From the NCBI GenBank assembly GCA_016707285.1, contig JADJIA010000005.1, positions 434,001 through 498,000 on the forward strand: a stretch of DNA of 64,000 nucleotides, in the 5' to 3' direction. Source of the DNA: Ignavibacteriales bacterium (GTDB lineage Bacteria; Bacteroidota; Ignavibacteria; Ignavibacteriales; Ignavibacteriaceae). The notes beneath the pieces were generated by a model, which saw only the letters and a list, made by a program, of their open reading frames with translations, ran no database searches and had not been told where the DNA came from. Both the position numbers and the translations under genes were made by a program. This document shows positions 15,994 to 24,973 of the stretch, piece after piece; position 1 is the first letter of the stretch, and every line of letters starts with the position of its first letter.

Positions 15994-17037
15994 ATGGAAA
16001 ATAAAAAATTCAAATTTAGTCAACTCCTGACAAAACGGCAATTTATGGTGGTTGGAGCCACTTTTGTTATTGCCTTGTCTCTGCTAATCTATCTCTTTTT
16101 TACGCCCTTTGGTTCAAGTTCTGAAAAAGTGAGGTATGTTATCCCCACCGGAACATCTTTCTCAAAAGTTGTATCAGATCTTAAAGTTCTGGGTGTAGTG
16201 GGGAACGAAACCCTTGCAAAAATTGCAGGGATGATTTATGGACTCGACAAAAGATTAAAACCCGGCTTGTTTTTCCTTCCAAAATCGGTGAGTTACACCG
16301 AATTGATGGAAATCCTTTCTTCAGATGACCATGAAAAACCGGTGACTTTTGAACTCTACAATGGTATCACAATTAATGGAATTGCGAACAGAGCCAAACA
16401 GATTAAATTAAAAGCTGCCGATTCTCTTGCAATTTTGTTGAGGGATACAGTGTACGCAAAGGCGTTGGGAGTTGAAAAAGGTAATTTTGAAGGTTATCTA
16501 CTGCCTGTGAACCTTCAGGTGTTCATGTCCTCATACGCAACCGAGATTATCCAACAACTGTTTCAAGAGCAGCGAAAAGTACTTTCAGGGAAAGTAATGG
16601 AAGACATAAACAAAGGGGAATATACCATACATGAGATATTAACCCTTGCATCAATTATAAGCAGAGAATCAAAATACAGTGATGAAATGCCTCGTGTTTC
16701 AGGGGTTTATCATAACCGGCTAAAAAAAGGAATGAAACTTCAGGCTGATCCAACTGTTCAGTATGCACTTCCGGCCCTTAAGAACAGGATTACAAATGCT
16801 GATCTTAAAATAGATTCACCTTATAATACTTATAAATATGCCGGTTTACCGCCGGGCCCAATTGGAAATCCGGGCAAAGATGCCATTCTGGCGGCAGTTT
16901 ACCCTGAATCACACAAATATCTCTTTTTTGTTGCCGGAAAAGAAGGGCGTCACCTCTTCTCTGAAAACTACACACAACACCAAATTTACGCAAGAGAGTA
17001 TCACAAATGGCTGGATTCTTTAAAAATTACTCAATAG
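15994..17037 (+). CDS. mltG: endolytic murein transglycosylase MltG
   Basis: MltG cleaves nascent glycan strands and sets their length. The 347-residue product has one N-terminal transmembrane helix (about residues 16-33) and a LysM-like region (YVIPTGTSFSKVVSDL). The YceG catalytic domain contains LASIISRESKYSDEM (with the catalytic Glu), VYHNRLKKGMKLQADPTVQY and SPYNTYKYAGLPPGPIGNPG. The next gene overlaps its last 31 bases. Confidence 0.95.
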   Translation: MENKKFKFSQLLTKRQFMVVGATFVIALSLLIYLFFTPFGSSSEKVRYVIPTGTSFSKVVSDLKVLGVVGNETLAKIAGMIYGLDKRLKPGLFFLPKSVSYTELMEILSSDDHEKPVTFELYNGITINGIANRAKQIKLKAADSLAILLRDTVYAKALGVEKGNFEGYLLPVNLQVFMSSYATEIIQQLFQEQRKVLSGKVMEDINKGEYTIHEILTLASIISRESKYSDEMPRVSGVYHNRLKKGMKLQADPTVQYALPALKNRITNADLKIDSPYNTYKYAGLPPGPIGNPGKDAILAAVYPESHKYLFFVAGKEGRHLFSENYTQHQIYAREYHKWLDSLKITQ

Positions 17038-18674
17038 CAGTAATTTTATTATTCATCACTGGTTGCGCAAACATGCAACCACCCGATGGAGGTGAAGTTG
17101 ATAGAATTCCACCCGAAGTGGTTGATGTCACTCCGGCAAATGGCACTACTCTGTTTAAAGGTAAAGAAATTGAGCTTAAGTTTTCTGAGTATGTTGATAA
17201 AAGAACTTTTAAAGACGCAGTTTTTATCTCACCGGCTCTTGAAAAAGGATTTGAAGTTGAATGGAGTGGCAAAACTGCCACAATCATCTTTAATGAAGAG
17301 TTGAAGCCGGATGTAACTTACAACATTACCATCGGAACTTCAGTTATCGATATCAATAACTCAAACAACATGGCTAAAGCTTATTCCTATGCCATCTCCA
17401 CCGGAGATGTTTTGGATAAGGGGACCATTCAGGGCAGAATTTATGACAAAGACCCAAACAAGGTTTTTGTATTTGCTTACAGGCTTGGGAATCCCGAAGA
17501 TTCGCTCTTGAAAAGGAAACCTGACTATGTTACACAGGTGGGCCCGAGTGGAGAATACATATTATCAGGACTGGCTCAAGGTGATTATCGATTATTTGCG
17601 GTCGGAAACTCCTTTGGTGATCTAATTTATAACTTAAATACCGACAGAATTGGCATACTCAACAGAGATGTTACACTTGCACAAAATGATACGGCAAAAG
17701 GGAGTCTGGATTTTCAATTAACAAAATTAGATACAATCCCACCGGTTCTTCAAAAAGCTGTAATGACCGATCAAAATCATCTTTTGCTCTCATTTAATGA
17801 AGATGTTAAAGCTACCTCCCTGATTCCACTAAACATTCAGTTGGCAGATACATCTGGTATGATTCAACTTACTCCAAAGTATGTTTATCAGACAAGTGGA
17901 AAAATGAAGGATATAGCTCTTGCAGTTACCGGAAATGTTGATCCCGTAAAAGGGTTAAGGATCAGACTTTCAGGTGTAAGGGACATTGCAGGCAACGAAT
18001 CAGGTATGCTCGAAGCCGAGGTGCCCATCTCTGACAAAAAGGATACAACTCCTGTTTCAATTTCGCAAATAACACCTGCTGATCTTAACAATGTACAAAT
18101 TGATTCACCGGAAATCACTTTTATCCTTGATGATGGAACGGATTTAAGTTTGATCTCTCAGGCTCTGCAAGTTACAGACACCTCAAAAAAAGGTGTAAAA
18201 TTTGAAGTCACAAAACTTGACGATGCCTCATTTAAAGTTAAGATAAATCAAAGATTGTCTTCAGGTTACAACTACCTTGTAAAAACAAATTTGAAAGACC
18301 TGGTTGATGCTGCAGGAAATTGGCGCGACACTGTGATTACAACCAAATTCACCGTATATAATTCTGTAAATTTTACAGGACTTTCAGGAAATATAAAAGG
18401 GGTAACCGGAAATTTCCTTGTTGTTCTTGAAGACCCCGACAACACTTCAAAACGATATACCACTCCACTTAATATAAATGGTGACTTTGAATTTACTGAA
18501 GTTATTCCGGGAAAGTATAAACTCTGGATATTTGATGACAGGAAGGGGAACAAAGAATATTACCATGGTTCTTTAAATCCTTACGAACACTCTGCAAGAT
18601 TCTTTGTTCTCCCTACGATAATCGAATTAATCCCAAGATGGGTGACATTCGATTTTAAATGGAATGTGGATTAG
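17007..18674 (+). CDS. Ig-like (SbsA/Big_5-type) lipoprotein
   Basis: The 555-residue protein starts with a lipoprotein signal ending in ITGC (cysteine at about residue 20). It then has repeated Ig-like modules of the Big_5/SbsA type: an N-terminal one with IPPEVVDVTPANGTTLF and a TYNITIGTSVID strand, a second with TIPPVLQKAVMTDQNHLLLSF, and a third around DTTPVSISQITPAD. The C-terminal 100 residues, with a GNFLVVLEDP strand and FTEVIPGKYKLWIFDD, resemble carboxypeptidase-regulatory-like folds. It is probably on the periplasmic or outer-membrane face. The ATG at 17007 overlaps mltG, so the two are likely co-translated. The specific role is unknown. Confidence 0.85.
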   Translation: MAGFFKNYSIAVILLFITGCANMQPPDGGEVDRIPPEVVDVTPANGTTLFKGKEIELKFSEYVDKRTFKDAVFISPALEKGFEVEWSGKTATIIFNEELKPDVTYNITIGTSVIDINNSNNMAKAYSYAISTGDVLDKGTIQGRIYDKDPNKVFVFAYRLGNPEDSLLKRKPDYVTQVGPSGEYILSGLAQGDYRLFAVGNSFGDLIYNLNTDRIGILNRDVTLAQNDTAKGSLDFQLTKLDTIPPVLQKAVMTDQNHLLLSFNEDVKATSLIPLNIQLADTSGMIQLTPKYVYQTSGKMKDIALAVTGNVDPVKGLRIRLSGVRDIAGNESGMLEAEVPISDKKDTTPVSISQITPADLNNVQIDSPEITFILDDGTDLSLISQALQVTDTSKKGVKFEVTKLDDASFKVKINQRLSSGYNYLVKTNLKDLVDAAGNWRDTVITTKFTVYNSVNFTGLSGNIKGVTGNFLVVLEDPDNTSKRYTTPLNINGDFEFTEVIPGKYKLWIFDDRKGNKEYYHGSLNPYEHSARFFVLPTIIELIPRWVTFDFKWNVD

Positions 18675-18680
18675 AAAGCT

Positions 18681-19916
18681 TTATTTATATAAATAATATT
18701 TTGAAGAGACATTTCTAAAACTTTCAACATCTTTGTTGAGATATTCTTCGATGTCAGAATATTTCATTCTCTTTGTGAATAGCTCACGAATTTTGCCCGA
18801 TCCACAAACTTTGTCAAACATGTTAAGTCGATCAGGTTTGCACATCAAGAACGGATTTTTGTCGGGATAAAATTTGTGGTTAACTTCCATCACGAGAAAT
18901 TGAATCGACATCAGATTAACTTTTTTATAATCTGTGATAAATATCTGAACCCCACCAAGTGATTTCCCTTTGTGAGCGCCATAATAAGGCTTATATGTAA
19001 GTGGTCTAAAAATGACTCCGGGTATATCCATTGAATTTAATTCATTTGCAAATTTAAGTCCATCGATCCATTCAGCTCCAAACATTTGGAAGGGGAGAGT
19101 GTAACCCACACCTTCAGAAATCACTCCGAGTTCACCCAGGATACCGGATGTGGTATAAAATATTGACGATTCCTTGTAAGGTATATGGGGAGATGTGAGC
19201 ACCCAGGGCAGACCTGTTTGATCAAATGTCATATCTCTTTTCCAGCCTTCCATCGGCACAACCTCGAGATCACATTTAATGCCACCTTTTAGATGACCTT
19301 CTCCGTTTAACAATCTGGCAAGTTCTCCCACAGTAAGGGCATGTGCATAAGGTACTTTAAACTGGCTGACAAAAGAGATATAACCATCTTCTGCGAGATT
19401 TCCTTCAATTTTTAATCCACCCATTGGATTTGGTCTGTCGAGAACCACAAATTTCTTTTTGTACTCAGCGGCAGCCTCCATGGCTAATCCCATGGTTGAG
19501 ATGTAGGTGTAAGACCTGGAACCTATATCCTGAATGTCGAAAACAAGAATATCAATATCCTTCATCATTTCTTTAGTGGGTTTACGCGTTTTACCATAAA
19601 GGGAATAAACCGGGATTTTCGTTACGGGGTCAGTGTAGGTATCCACTTTGTCACCGGCAGAGAAATCACCTCTAACACCATGTTCAGGACCAAAAAGGGC
19701 GGTAAGTTTTACTCCTTCAGCATTTGAAATAATATCAATGGTTGAGACCAGGTTCCGATCTACTCCTGTTGGATTAGTAATCAGGCCAACTCTTTTCCCT
19801 TTAAGAATGTCAAAATTGTTTTTTCTTAACACCTCAACGCCGGTGAGCACCTGAGCAAAAGAAATCCCTGTAAAGAGAAGAAACATTAGCAGAGTTAAAA
19901 ATTTAATTGTTTTCAT
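18681..19916 (-). CDS. DUF1343 / NamZ-type exo-beta-N-acetylmuramidase, secreted
   Basis: The protein belongs to the DUF1343 (YbbC/NamZ) family; characterised NamZ releases MurNAc from the non-reducing end of murein fragments. Visible family blocks are KGKRVGLITNPTGVD, ALFGPEHGVRGDFSAG, IPVYSLYGKTRKP, FDIQDIGSRSYTYI, VLDRPNPMGG and SPHIPYKES. A signal peptide (MKTIKFLTLLMFLLFTGISF) argues for ATG at 19916 rather than the upstream in-frame TTG at 19931, which overlaps hutI. It is the last gene of the minus-strand run SPOR-hutI-namZ. Only 6 bases separate it from the convergent Ig-like gene. Confidence 0.85.
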   Translation of the reverse strand: MKTIKFLTLLMFLLFTGISFAQVLTGVEVLRKNNFDILKGKRVGLITNPTGVDRNLVSTIDIISNAEGVKLTALFGPEHGVRGDFSAGDKVDTYTDPVTKIPVYSLYGKTRKPTKEMMKDIDILVFDIQDIGSRSYTYISTMGLAMEAAAEYKKKFVVLDRPNPMGGLKIEGNLAEDGYISFVSQFKVPYAHALTVGELARLLNGEGHLKGGIKCDLEVVPMEGWKRDMTFDQTGLPWVLTSPHIPYKESSIFYTTSGILGELGVISEGVGYTLPFQMFGAEWIDGLKFANELNSMDIPGVIFRPLTYKPYYGAHKGKSLGGVQIFITDYKKVNLMSIQFLVMEVNHKFYPDKNPFLMCKPDRLNMFDKVCGSGKIRELFTKRMKYSDIEEYLNKDVESFRNVSSKYYLYK

Positions 19917-19927
19917 ATCAGAATCTT

Positions 19928-21172
19928 TCAATTGGATTTATTGTAGATTATTTTTCCCGACTTAACAGTCATCTGATTAAAATTTTGAGCCGTATTATAA
20001 ATTATTTGTTCATAGTTCGAAATATCCAGGATAGCGAAGTCAGCGGATTTACCCGGTTCGAGACTGCCAGTTTCATTGGAAATGCCGAGTGCAGCTGCCG
20101 AATTTATTGTATATGCTGAAATAATTTCCTCAAATGTCATTTTCAACTTACGGGCTGCAAGACTCATTATAAGAAATATGGAATTGATGTTTGAAGTGCC
20201 GGGGTTATAGTCAGTTGCCAGGGCAACAGTTGCACCGGAATCGATAAGTTTTCTTGCCGGGGCAAAAGAGTAATCAAGTGTGTAGGAAACTCCCGGCAGA
20301 AGCACAGCAACCGTTTGTGAATCACCAAATAGTTTTATCTGCTCATCTTTCAGTACTTCAAGATGGTCAACACTCAGAGCATCCATTTGAAGGGCAAGTT
20401 CAATGCCACCGATGTTGTTAAATTGTTCGGTATGAAGTGTCAGGTTAAATCCAAGCGATTTCGCGACTACAAAGAGTTGTTCAACTTCATCAGGGGAGAA
20501 AGCAGAGCTTTCGCAAAAAGCATCACATCTGTTGGACAAATTTTCTGCTTTAATTACGGGTAACAGTTCGTTAATCAGTATGGAGAGATACTTTTTACGA
20601 TCCTGTTTATATTCTATGGGGACTGTATGTGCACCCAGAAAACAAGGAATTATGTTAATATTCCGTAAAGAAGCAGCCTTTTTAATCACCCGTAACATTT
20701 TTAATTCTGCGTCGTAACTCAGTCCGTAACCACTCTTAATTTCCAAAGAAGTGACACCTTGTGAAATAAAGTTATCAACTCGTTTGAGCAGCAGGGTTAA
20801 CAAATCAGATTCAGGTGTTTCTCTGACAGCTCTCACTGAAGAAACTATCCCTCCTCCCATGGCAGCGATATCTTCGTAGGATTTCCCTTCAAGTTTCATA
20901 CGATATTCAGCGGATCTGTCACCTGCAAAAAGTGAATGGGTATGGCATTCAACAAAACCCGGAGTAATAACTTTTCCTTTTACATCCACGGTACGGTGTG
21001 CGGTGGTTAAAGGGGAGTGGAAGGGGATAAAATCTTTTACAAGTCCATTTTCAACAATGATGTCATGTCCTGACAAAATGTTAAGAACGGAAGCGGCTTG
21101 TCCTTTTTTTCGCCCTGAACCAAAAGAGTCAACCGTTAAAATCTGTGAGGCATTCGCGAATCGTTTGAGCAT
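19928..21172 (-). CDS. hutI: imidazolonepropionase
   Basis: HutI hydrolyses 4-imidazolone-5-propionate to N-formimino-L-glutamate, the third step of histidine breakdown. The 414-residue amidohydrolase has the metal site HTHSLFAGDR, EIKSGYGLSYD, the His in LTLHTEQFNN, VDHLEVL and ATDYNPG, all standard for HutI. No hutH, hutU or hutG/F lies in the window, so the rest of the pathway must be elsewhere. The gene follows the SPOR gene by 2 bases on the minus strand. Confidence 0.92.
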   Translation of the reverse strand: MLKRFANASQILTVDSFGSGRKKGQAASVLNILSGHDIIVENGLVKDFIPFHSPLTTAHRTVDVKGKVITPGFVECHTHSLFAGDRSAEYRMKLEGKSYEDIAAMGGGIVSSVRAVRETPESDLLTLLLKRVDNFISQGVTSLEIKSGYGLSYDAELKMLRVIKKAASLRNINIIPCFLGAHTVPIEYKQDRKKYLSILINELLPVIKAENLSNRCDAFCESSAFSPDEVEQLFVVAKSLGFNLTLHTEQFNNIGGIELALQMDALSVDHLEVLKDEQIKLFGDSQTVAVLLPGVSYTLDYSFAPARKLIDSGATVALATDYNPGTSNINSIFLIMSLAARKLKMTFEEIISAYTINSAAALGISNETGSLEPGKSADFAILDISNYEQIIYNTAQNFNQMTVKSGKIIYNKSN

Positions 21173-21174
21173 AA

Positions 21175-21585
21175 TTAAAACACAAAAACTTTGTCTTCGA
21201 TAACACGGGCTTTATTATACCCCAATTGTTGCAGTTGGAACATCATTAACCGCGCTGATCCATTATCAATGAAATCACCTAATCTGAGGAGATATTTGTC
21301 CTTGTCTTTATAAATATAAAGTAAGTCGATTCCAAGTTTAAATTCAAGTTCCCGTTTTATAAGAAGAGCTTCCTCCTGACTATTCGTGGCACCGAGTGAC
21401 ACTCTGAATCCATCAGTATAAAACTTTACAATATTGGTTGAAATGTTGTTGGAAGAATAAGAGTACCATGGTTCAGAATCGGCAGTAAGGGAAGGCGATC
21501 CCTGATAAAACTTAACATCCTGTTCCTGCGCTGCAAGAGAAATTGAAAATAGAATTAATAGGAATGTGAGAGTTCTTGGTTTCAT
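21175..21585 (-). CDS. small secreted SPOR-domain protein
   Basis: The 136-residue protein has a signal peptide (MKPRTLTFLLILFSISLAA). Its C-terminal 75 residues (FRVSLGATNSQEEALLIKRE, YLLRLGDFIDNGSARLMMFQ, KARVIEDKVFVF) fit a SPOR fold, which binds denuded glycan strands in murein. It is encoded directly upstream of hutI and a NamZ-type muramidase; the cell-wall theme fits the latter. Confidence 0.75.
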   Translation of the reverse strand: MKPRTLTFLLILFSISLAAQEQDVKFYQGSPSLTADSEPWYSYSSNNISTNIVKFYTDGFRVSLGATNSQEEALLIKRELEFKLGIDLLYIYKDKDKYLLRLGDFIDNGSARLMMFQLQQLGYNKARVIEDKVFVF

Positions 21586-21683
21586 ATAAATTAGTTGTAT
21601 GATTTAGAAATAAAACAAACAATAAATATAAGAGATAAATGGAAATAAGTAAAGGATATTTAGGAAGGGTTCTTTTTTTTTTG

Positions 21684-21691
21684 TATTTTTG
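21684..21691 (+). promoter_or_regulatory. -7 promoter element ahead of glgA
   Basis: TATTTTTG matches TAnnTTTG exactly and lies 20 bases before the glgA ATG, after a long T tract. No TTTG is seen at the expected -33 distance. Confidence 0.4.
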
Positions 21692-21711
21692 TAAACAACA
21701 ATTTTTTGAAG

Positions 21712-23205
21712 ATGGCTTCAGGAAAAAAATACAAAATACTCTTCATCACATCAGAACTCTTTCCATTCGTTAAAACCGGAGGGTTAGCTGATGTTTCTGC
21801 GTCCTTACCAAAGGAACTCGCTGCGCTTGGTCACGAGGTTAGAATCGTTGTGCCCAGATATGGCGCTATAGACACCCGTAAATTTAAGATTCACGATGTA
21901 GTCCGTTTAAAAGATTTTTCTGTTAAACTGGGCGAAAAGGAAGTCCTTTTTTCTGTTAAATCCTCTTTCCTTCCAAATATAAGAAACCGGGTTCAGATTT
22001 ATTTTCTCGATAACGAGGAATACTTCGGCAAAAGAAAAAGTCTTTATGTAGATCCCATGACGGGGCAGAACTATTCAGATAATGACGAACGGTTTGTTCT
22101 TTTTTGCCGTGGCGTTTTTGAGCTTATCAAAAAATTGGGTTGGGTTCCGGATATAATCCACTCTAACGACTGGCAGACTTCACTTGTCCCGGCTTTTCTG
22201 AAGACCATTTATAAAAATGATGAAATATTCAAAAAGACCAAAACATTAACCACATTTCATAATTTTGAATATGGTGGGGATTTCCCGGTGGAATCCTTTA
22301 AAAAAACAGGACTCGACGAAGAATTTAACACTGATGAACACCTGCTTCATAATGGAAAATTGAACTTCATGAAAGCCGGAATTATTTTTTCCGACTTTAT
22401 TAATACGGTTAGTCCGGGATACAGAGACGAGGTTCTAAATAACCCGGCTTTAAGCAGTGGACTTAATGAAGTGTTAAATGGCAGGAAAAAAGATTTTTTT
22501 GGAGTGATTAACGGTGTGGACAGGGCGATTTGGAATCCTGCAACCGACAAGTTTATCGTGAAAAATTTTGAATTAAAGACAATAGAGAATAAATATTTCA
22601 ACAAGAAAAATCTTGTTGAACGATTTGGATTAAGCTACAATAACGCAACACCCGTATTTAGCATAATCTCCCGGCTTTATGACTATAAAGGGATCGACTT
22701 GATCGCACAGAGTTTGCCGGAATTGATGAAACAGGATATACAAATAGTTTTACTCGGTACCGGTGAATTAAAGTATCTCAACATTTTTGATGAATTCACG
22801 AAAAAATATCCATCGAAGTTCGCATGTTATCTTGGATTTAATGACGAATTGGCACATCTTATTGAAGCCGGCTCCGACTTTCTGTTGATGCCATCCAAAA
22901 CTGAACCTTGTGGGTTGAATCAAATGTATTCCCTCCTTTATGGAACAATTCCAATTGTTAGAAAAACAGGTGGATTAACAGATACAGTGATAGATATTTC
23001 CGCCGGAAATTCCACAGCAAATGGATTTGTGTTTGAGGAGTATTCAACAAAAGCTCTAATTTTGCAAGTGCAAAAGGCACTTTCTCTTTACAAGGATAAA
23101 GATGGATTTCAAACCATGATTAAAAACGGAATGAAATCTGAGTTTAGCTGGGTACTCTCTGCTAAAAAGTATGTTGAACTTTACAAAAATCTTTCTGCCT
23201 CTTAA
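21712..23205 (+). CDS. glgA: glycogen (starch) synthase
   Basis: GlgA (GT5) extends alpha-1,4-glucan from ADP- or UDP-glucose. The product has the N-terminal ILFITSELFPFVKTGGLADV (with the KTGGL substrate loop), HSNDWQTSLVP, TFHNFEYGG, GVINGVDRAIWNP, the donor-site ISRLYDYKGIDL, and LMPSKTEPCGLNQMYSLLYG with the C-terminal XGGL-like KTGGLTDTV. The ATG at 21712 is preferred; an in-frame TTG lies two codons upstream. It heads a run of co-directional genes and overlaps gmhB by one base. No branching enzyme or glgC is nearby. Confidence 0.93.
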   Translation: MASGKKYKILFITSELFPFVKTGGLADVSASLPKELAALGHEVRIVVPRYGAIDTRKFKIHDVVRLKDFSVKLGEKEVLFSVKSSFLPNIRNRVQIYFLDNEEYFGKRKSLYVDPMTGQNYSDNDERFVLFCRGVFELIKKLGWVPDIIHSNDWQTSLVPAFLKTIYKNDEIFKKTKTLTTFHNFEYGGDFPVESFKKTGLDEEFNTDEHLLHNGKLNFMKAGIIFSDFINTVSPGYRDEVLNNPALSSGLNEVLNGRKKDFFGVINGVDRAIWNPATDKFIVKNFELKTIENKYFNKKNLVERFGLSYNNATPVFSIISRLYDYKGIDLIAQSLPELMKQDIQIVLLGTGELKYLNIFDEFTKKYPSKFACYLGFNDELAHLIEAGSDFLLMPSKTEPCGLNQMYSLLYGTIPIVRKTGGLTDTVIDISAGNSTANGFVFEEYSTKALILQVQKALSLYKDKDGFQTMIKNGMKSEFSWVLSAKKYVELYKNLSAS

Positions 23206-23786
23206 TGCCCCAACCGACAATTTTTCTTGACCGCGACGGTACGATAAATTTCGATCCCGGGTACTTAAATAATCCTGATGCAGTGCGTTTGATCGAGGGG
23301 GCAGGGGCGGCTCTAAAACTTCTGAAAGATGCCGGTTACCTTCTGCTTGTAATTTCAAATCAATCCGGAATAGCACGAGGACTTATAACCGATGAACAAG
23401 TTGGTCGTGTCAATTCCAGGATCAACGAACTTCTTGAACAATTTTCTTCTGTCACAATTGATCATTTTTTCTACTGCCCTCACCACGAATTGTTTGGTAA
23501 CGAGGGTGAATGTGACTGCCGTAAACCGGGTACAGGAATGATTGAACAGGCAAGAACACGCTATGAAATTGATATAAAAAATTCTTTTTTGATCGGGGAT
23601 AGTGTGGCAGATGTTCTCGCAGGGCATAATGCCGGCATAAATACAATTCTGGTAGGTACCGGAAATGGTAGTGAGCATATTTCTGTCTTGCAGGACAAAA
23701 ATAAATTACCAAATTTTGCATGTTTAAATCTTTACGAATCTGCAAAGCTAATTTTAAAAATTAAATCCGGAGCTTCCGCTTGCTGA
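23205..23786 (+). CDS. gmhB: D,D-heptose 1,7-bisphosphate phosphatase (HAD-IIIA)
   Basis: GmhB removes the 7-phosphate of heptose bisphosphate in ADP-heptose synthesis for LPS. The 193-residue HAD protein has the catalytic FLDRDGTIN, the Thr/Ser motif LLVISNQSGIARG, the zinc loop YCPHHE...CDCRKP (C-x-H...C-x-C), and FLIGDSVADVLAG. It shares its ATG with the glgA stop (TAATG). The other heptose genes are not in the window. Confidence 0.9.
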   Translation: MPQPTIFLDRDGTINFDPGYLNNPDAVRLIEGAGAALKLLKDAGYLLLVISNQSGIARGLITDEQVGRVNSRINELLEQFSSVTIDHFFYCPHHELFGNEGECDCRKPGTGMIEQARTRYEIDIKNSFLIGDSVADVLAGHNAGINTILVGTGNGSEHISVLQDKNKLPNFACLNLYESAKLILKIKSGASAC

Positions 23787-24967
23787 AAATTAAATTTATT
23801 GTTCTCCTTATATTAGCGGTTTATTTGACCGGTTGCTCAGATGCACCATCTCCGATTGGAGTTGACGAATTGGGTAACGACTTGATTAAAGTAAAAGTTT
23901 ACGATTCACAAGTTGATAATGCCACTCAAAATTCCAACTCATTTAAAAAAATATTACCACTTGGAGCCTCTTCCTACTGTTTGTTGGGAAATTCTCTCGG
24001 TGTAAAGTCAACTTTACTTTTGCAGTTTAATGTGAATTTTGACGAAACAACTCTTAATGCAATTAAAAAGGACAGTATCACACTTTTATCAGCAAGAATA
24101 GTGCTTAAAAAAGCCTATGGCATTGGTGACACACTGCAATCATTCCCTGTTGCTCAAGTAAATGGATACAGAGTAACCTCTTCCTGGGATCCGTTAAAGG
24201 TTAAGATAGACAGTATGCCTTCAGTTGACTATTCTACTGATATTTTGTCAGCAAAGCCGGCGCCTGATTCGTTTTATTATTTTAATGTCAACAATGCTAT
24301 TGCTTTGCAATGGATGAAAAACAGTTATGATACCATTAATTTTAGAAATGATGGATTATTATTAAGAGCTGAGACGGCAACTCCTTATATAATTGGATTT
24401 CAGGGATATTCCGCCACCGGTGAGAATGCTCCCAAAATAGAACTGAAATTCAGATATCTATCCACTAACAAAGATACAACAATCAGTTTCAGGACTCTTT
24501 CTGATGCACATTTGATTGAGGATGCAACTCCAACACTTGCGACTGATGAGATTGTTGTAAAAAGCGGAACCACACTTCAATCAAAGCTCTTCTTTGATCT
24601 GTCCTCGATTCCTGCCAATGCATTTATCAATAATGCAGAGATAGTTTTAATGGCGGATACAACAAAACAAGTTATCGGTAACATTGGGTTAAAATCACTT
24701 TCGCTTGGTTTGATTGAGACATTGACTTCTGATTCAGTATTTACCACTAATTCGCTAATTACTGCCACGCTTTTTTACTCGGCGGGGAAATACTCGGGGA
24801 ACCTGACAACTGTGATGCGACAGGTCCATGCCAACAAAAAGAACCTTGGTTTCGTGATTACCACTTCAAATCCTGTTGAAGGACTTGAGACAATCTATCT
24901 AAAAAATTCAAATGCTGCAGCCGGTTTAAAACCCAGGCTGATTGTTACCTACTCCAAAATTGATTAG
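23780..24967 (+). CDS. DNRLRE-type lipoprotein
   Basis: The 395-residue product has a lipoprotein signal ending in LTGC (cysteine at about residue 19). It then has two beta-rich modules of about 170 residues with the DNRLRE style: strands such as STLLLQFNVN and SKLFFDLSSIP, SARIVLKKA, and the closing KPRLIVTYSK. Such modules are common in Bacteroidota surface and carbohydrate-related proteins. The start is TTG at 23780, overlapping the end of gmhB. No enzymatic motif is seen; the role is unknown. Confidence 0.8.
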   Translation: MLKIKFIVLLILAVYLTGCSDAPSPIGVDELGNDLIKVKVYDSQVDNATQNSNSFKKILPLGASSYCLLGNSLGVKSTLLLQFNVNFDETTLNAIKKDSITLLSARIVLKKAYGIGDTLQSFPVAQVNGYRVTSSWDPLKVKIDSMPSVDYSTDILSAKPAPDSFYYFNVNNAIALQWMKNSYDTINFRNDGLLLRAETATPYIIGFQGYSATGENAPKIELKFRYLSTNKDTTISFRTLSDAHLIEDATPTLATDEIVVKSGTTLQSKLFFDLSSIPANAFINNAEIVLMADTTKQVIGNIGLKSLSLGLIETLTSDSVFTTNSLITATLFYSAGKYSGNLTTVMRQVHANKKNLGFVITTSNPVEGLETIYLKNSNAAAGLKPRLIVTYSKID

Positions 24968-24973
24968 GCTATA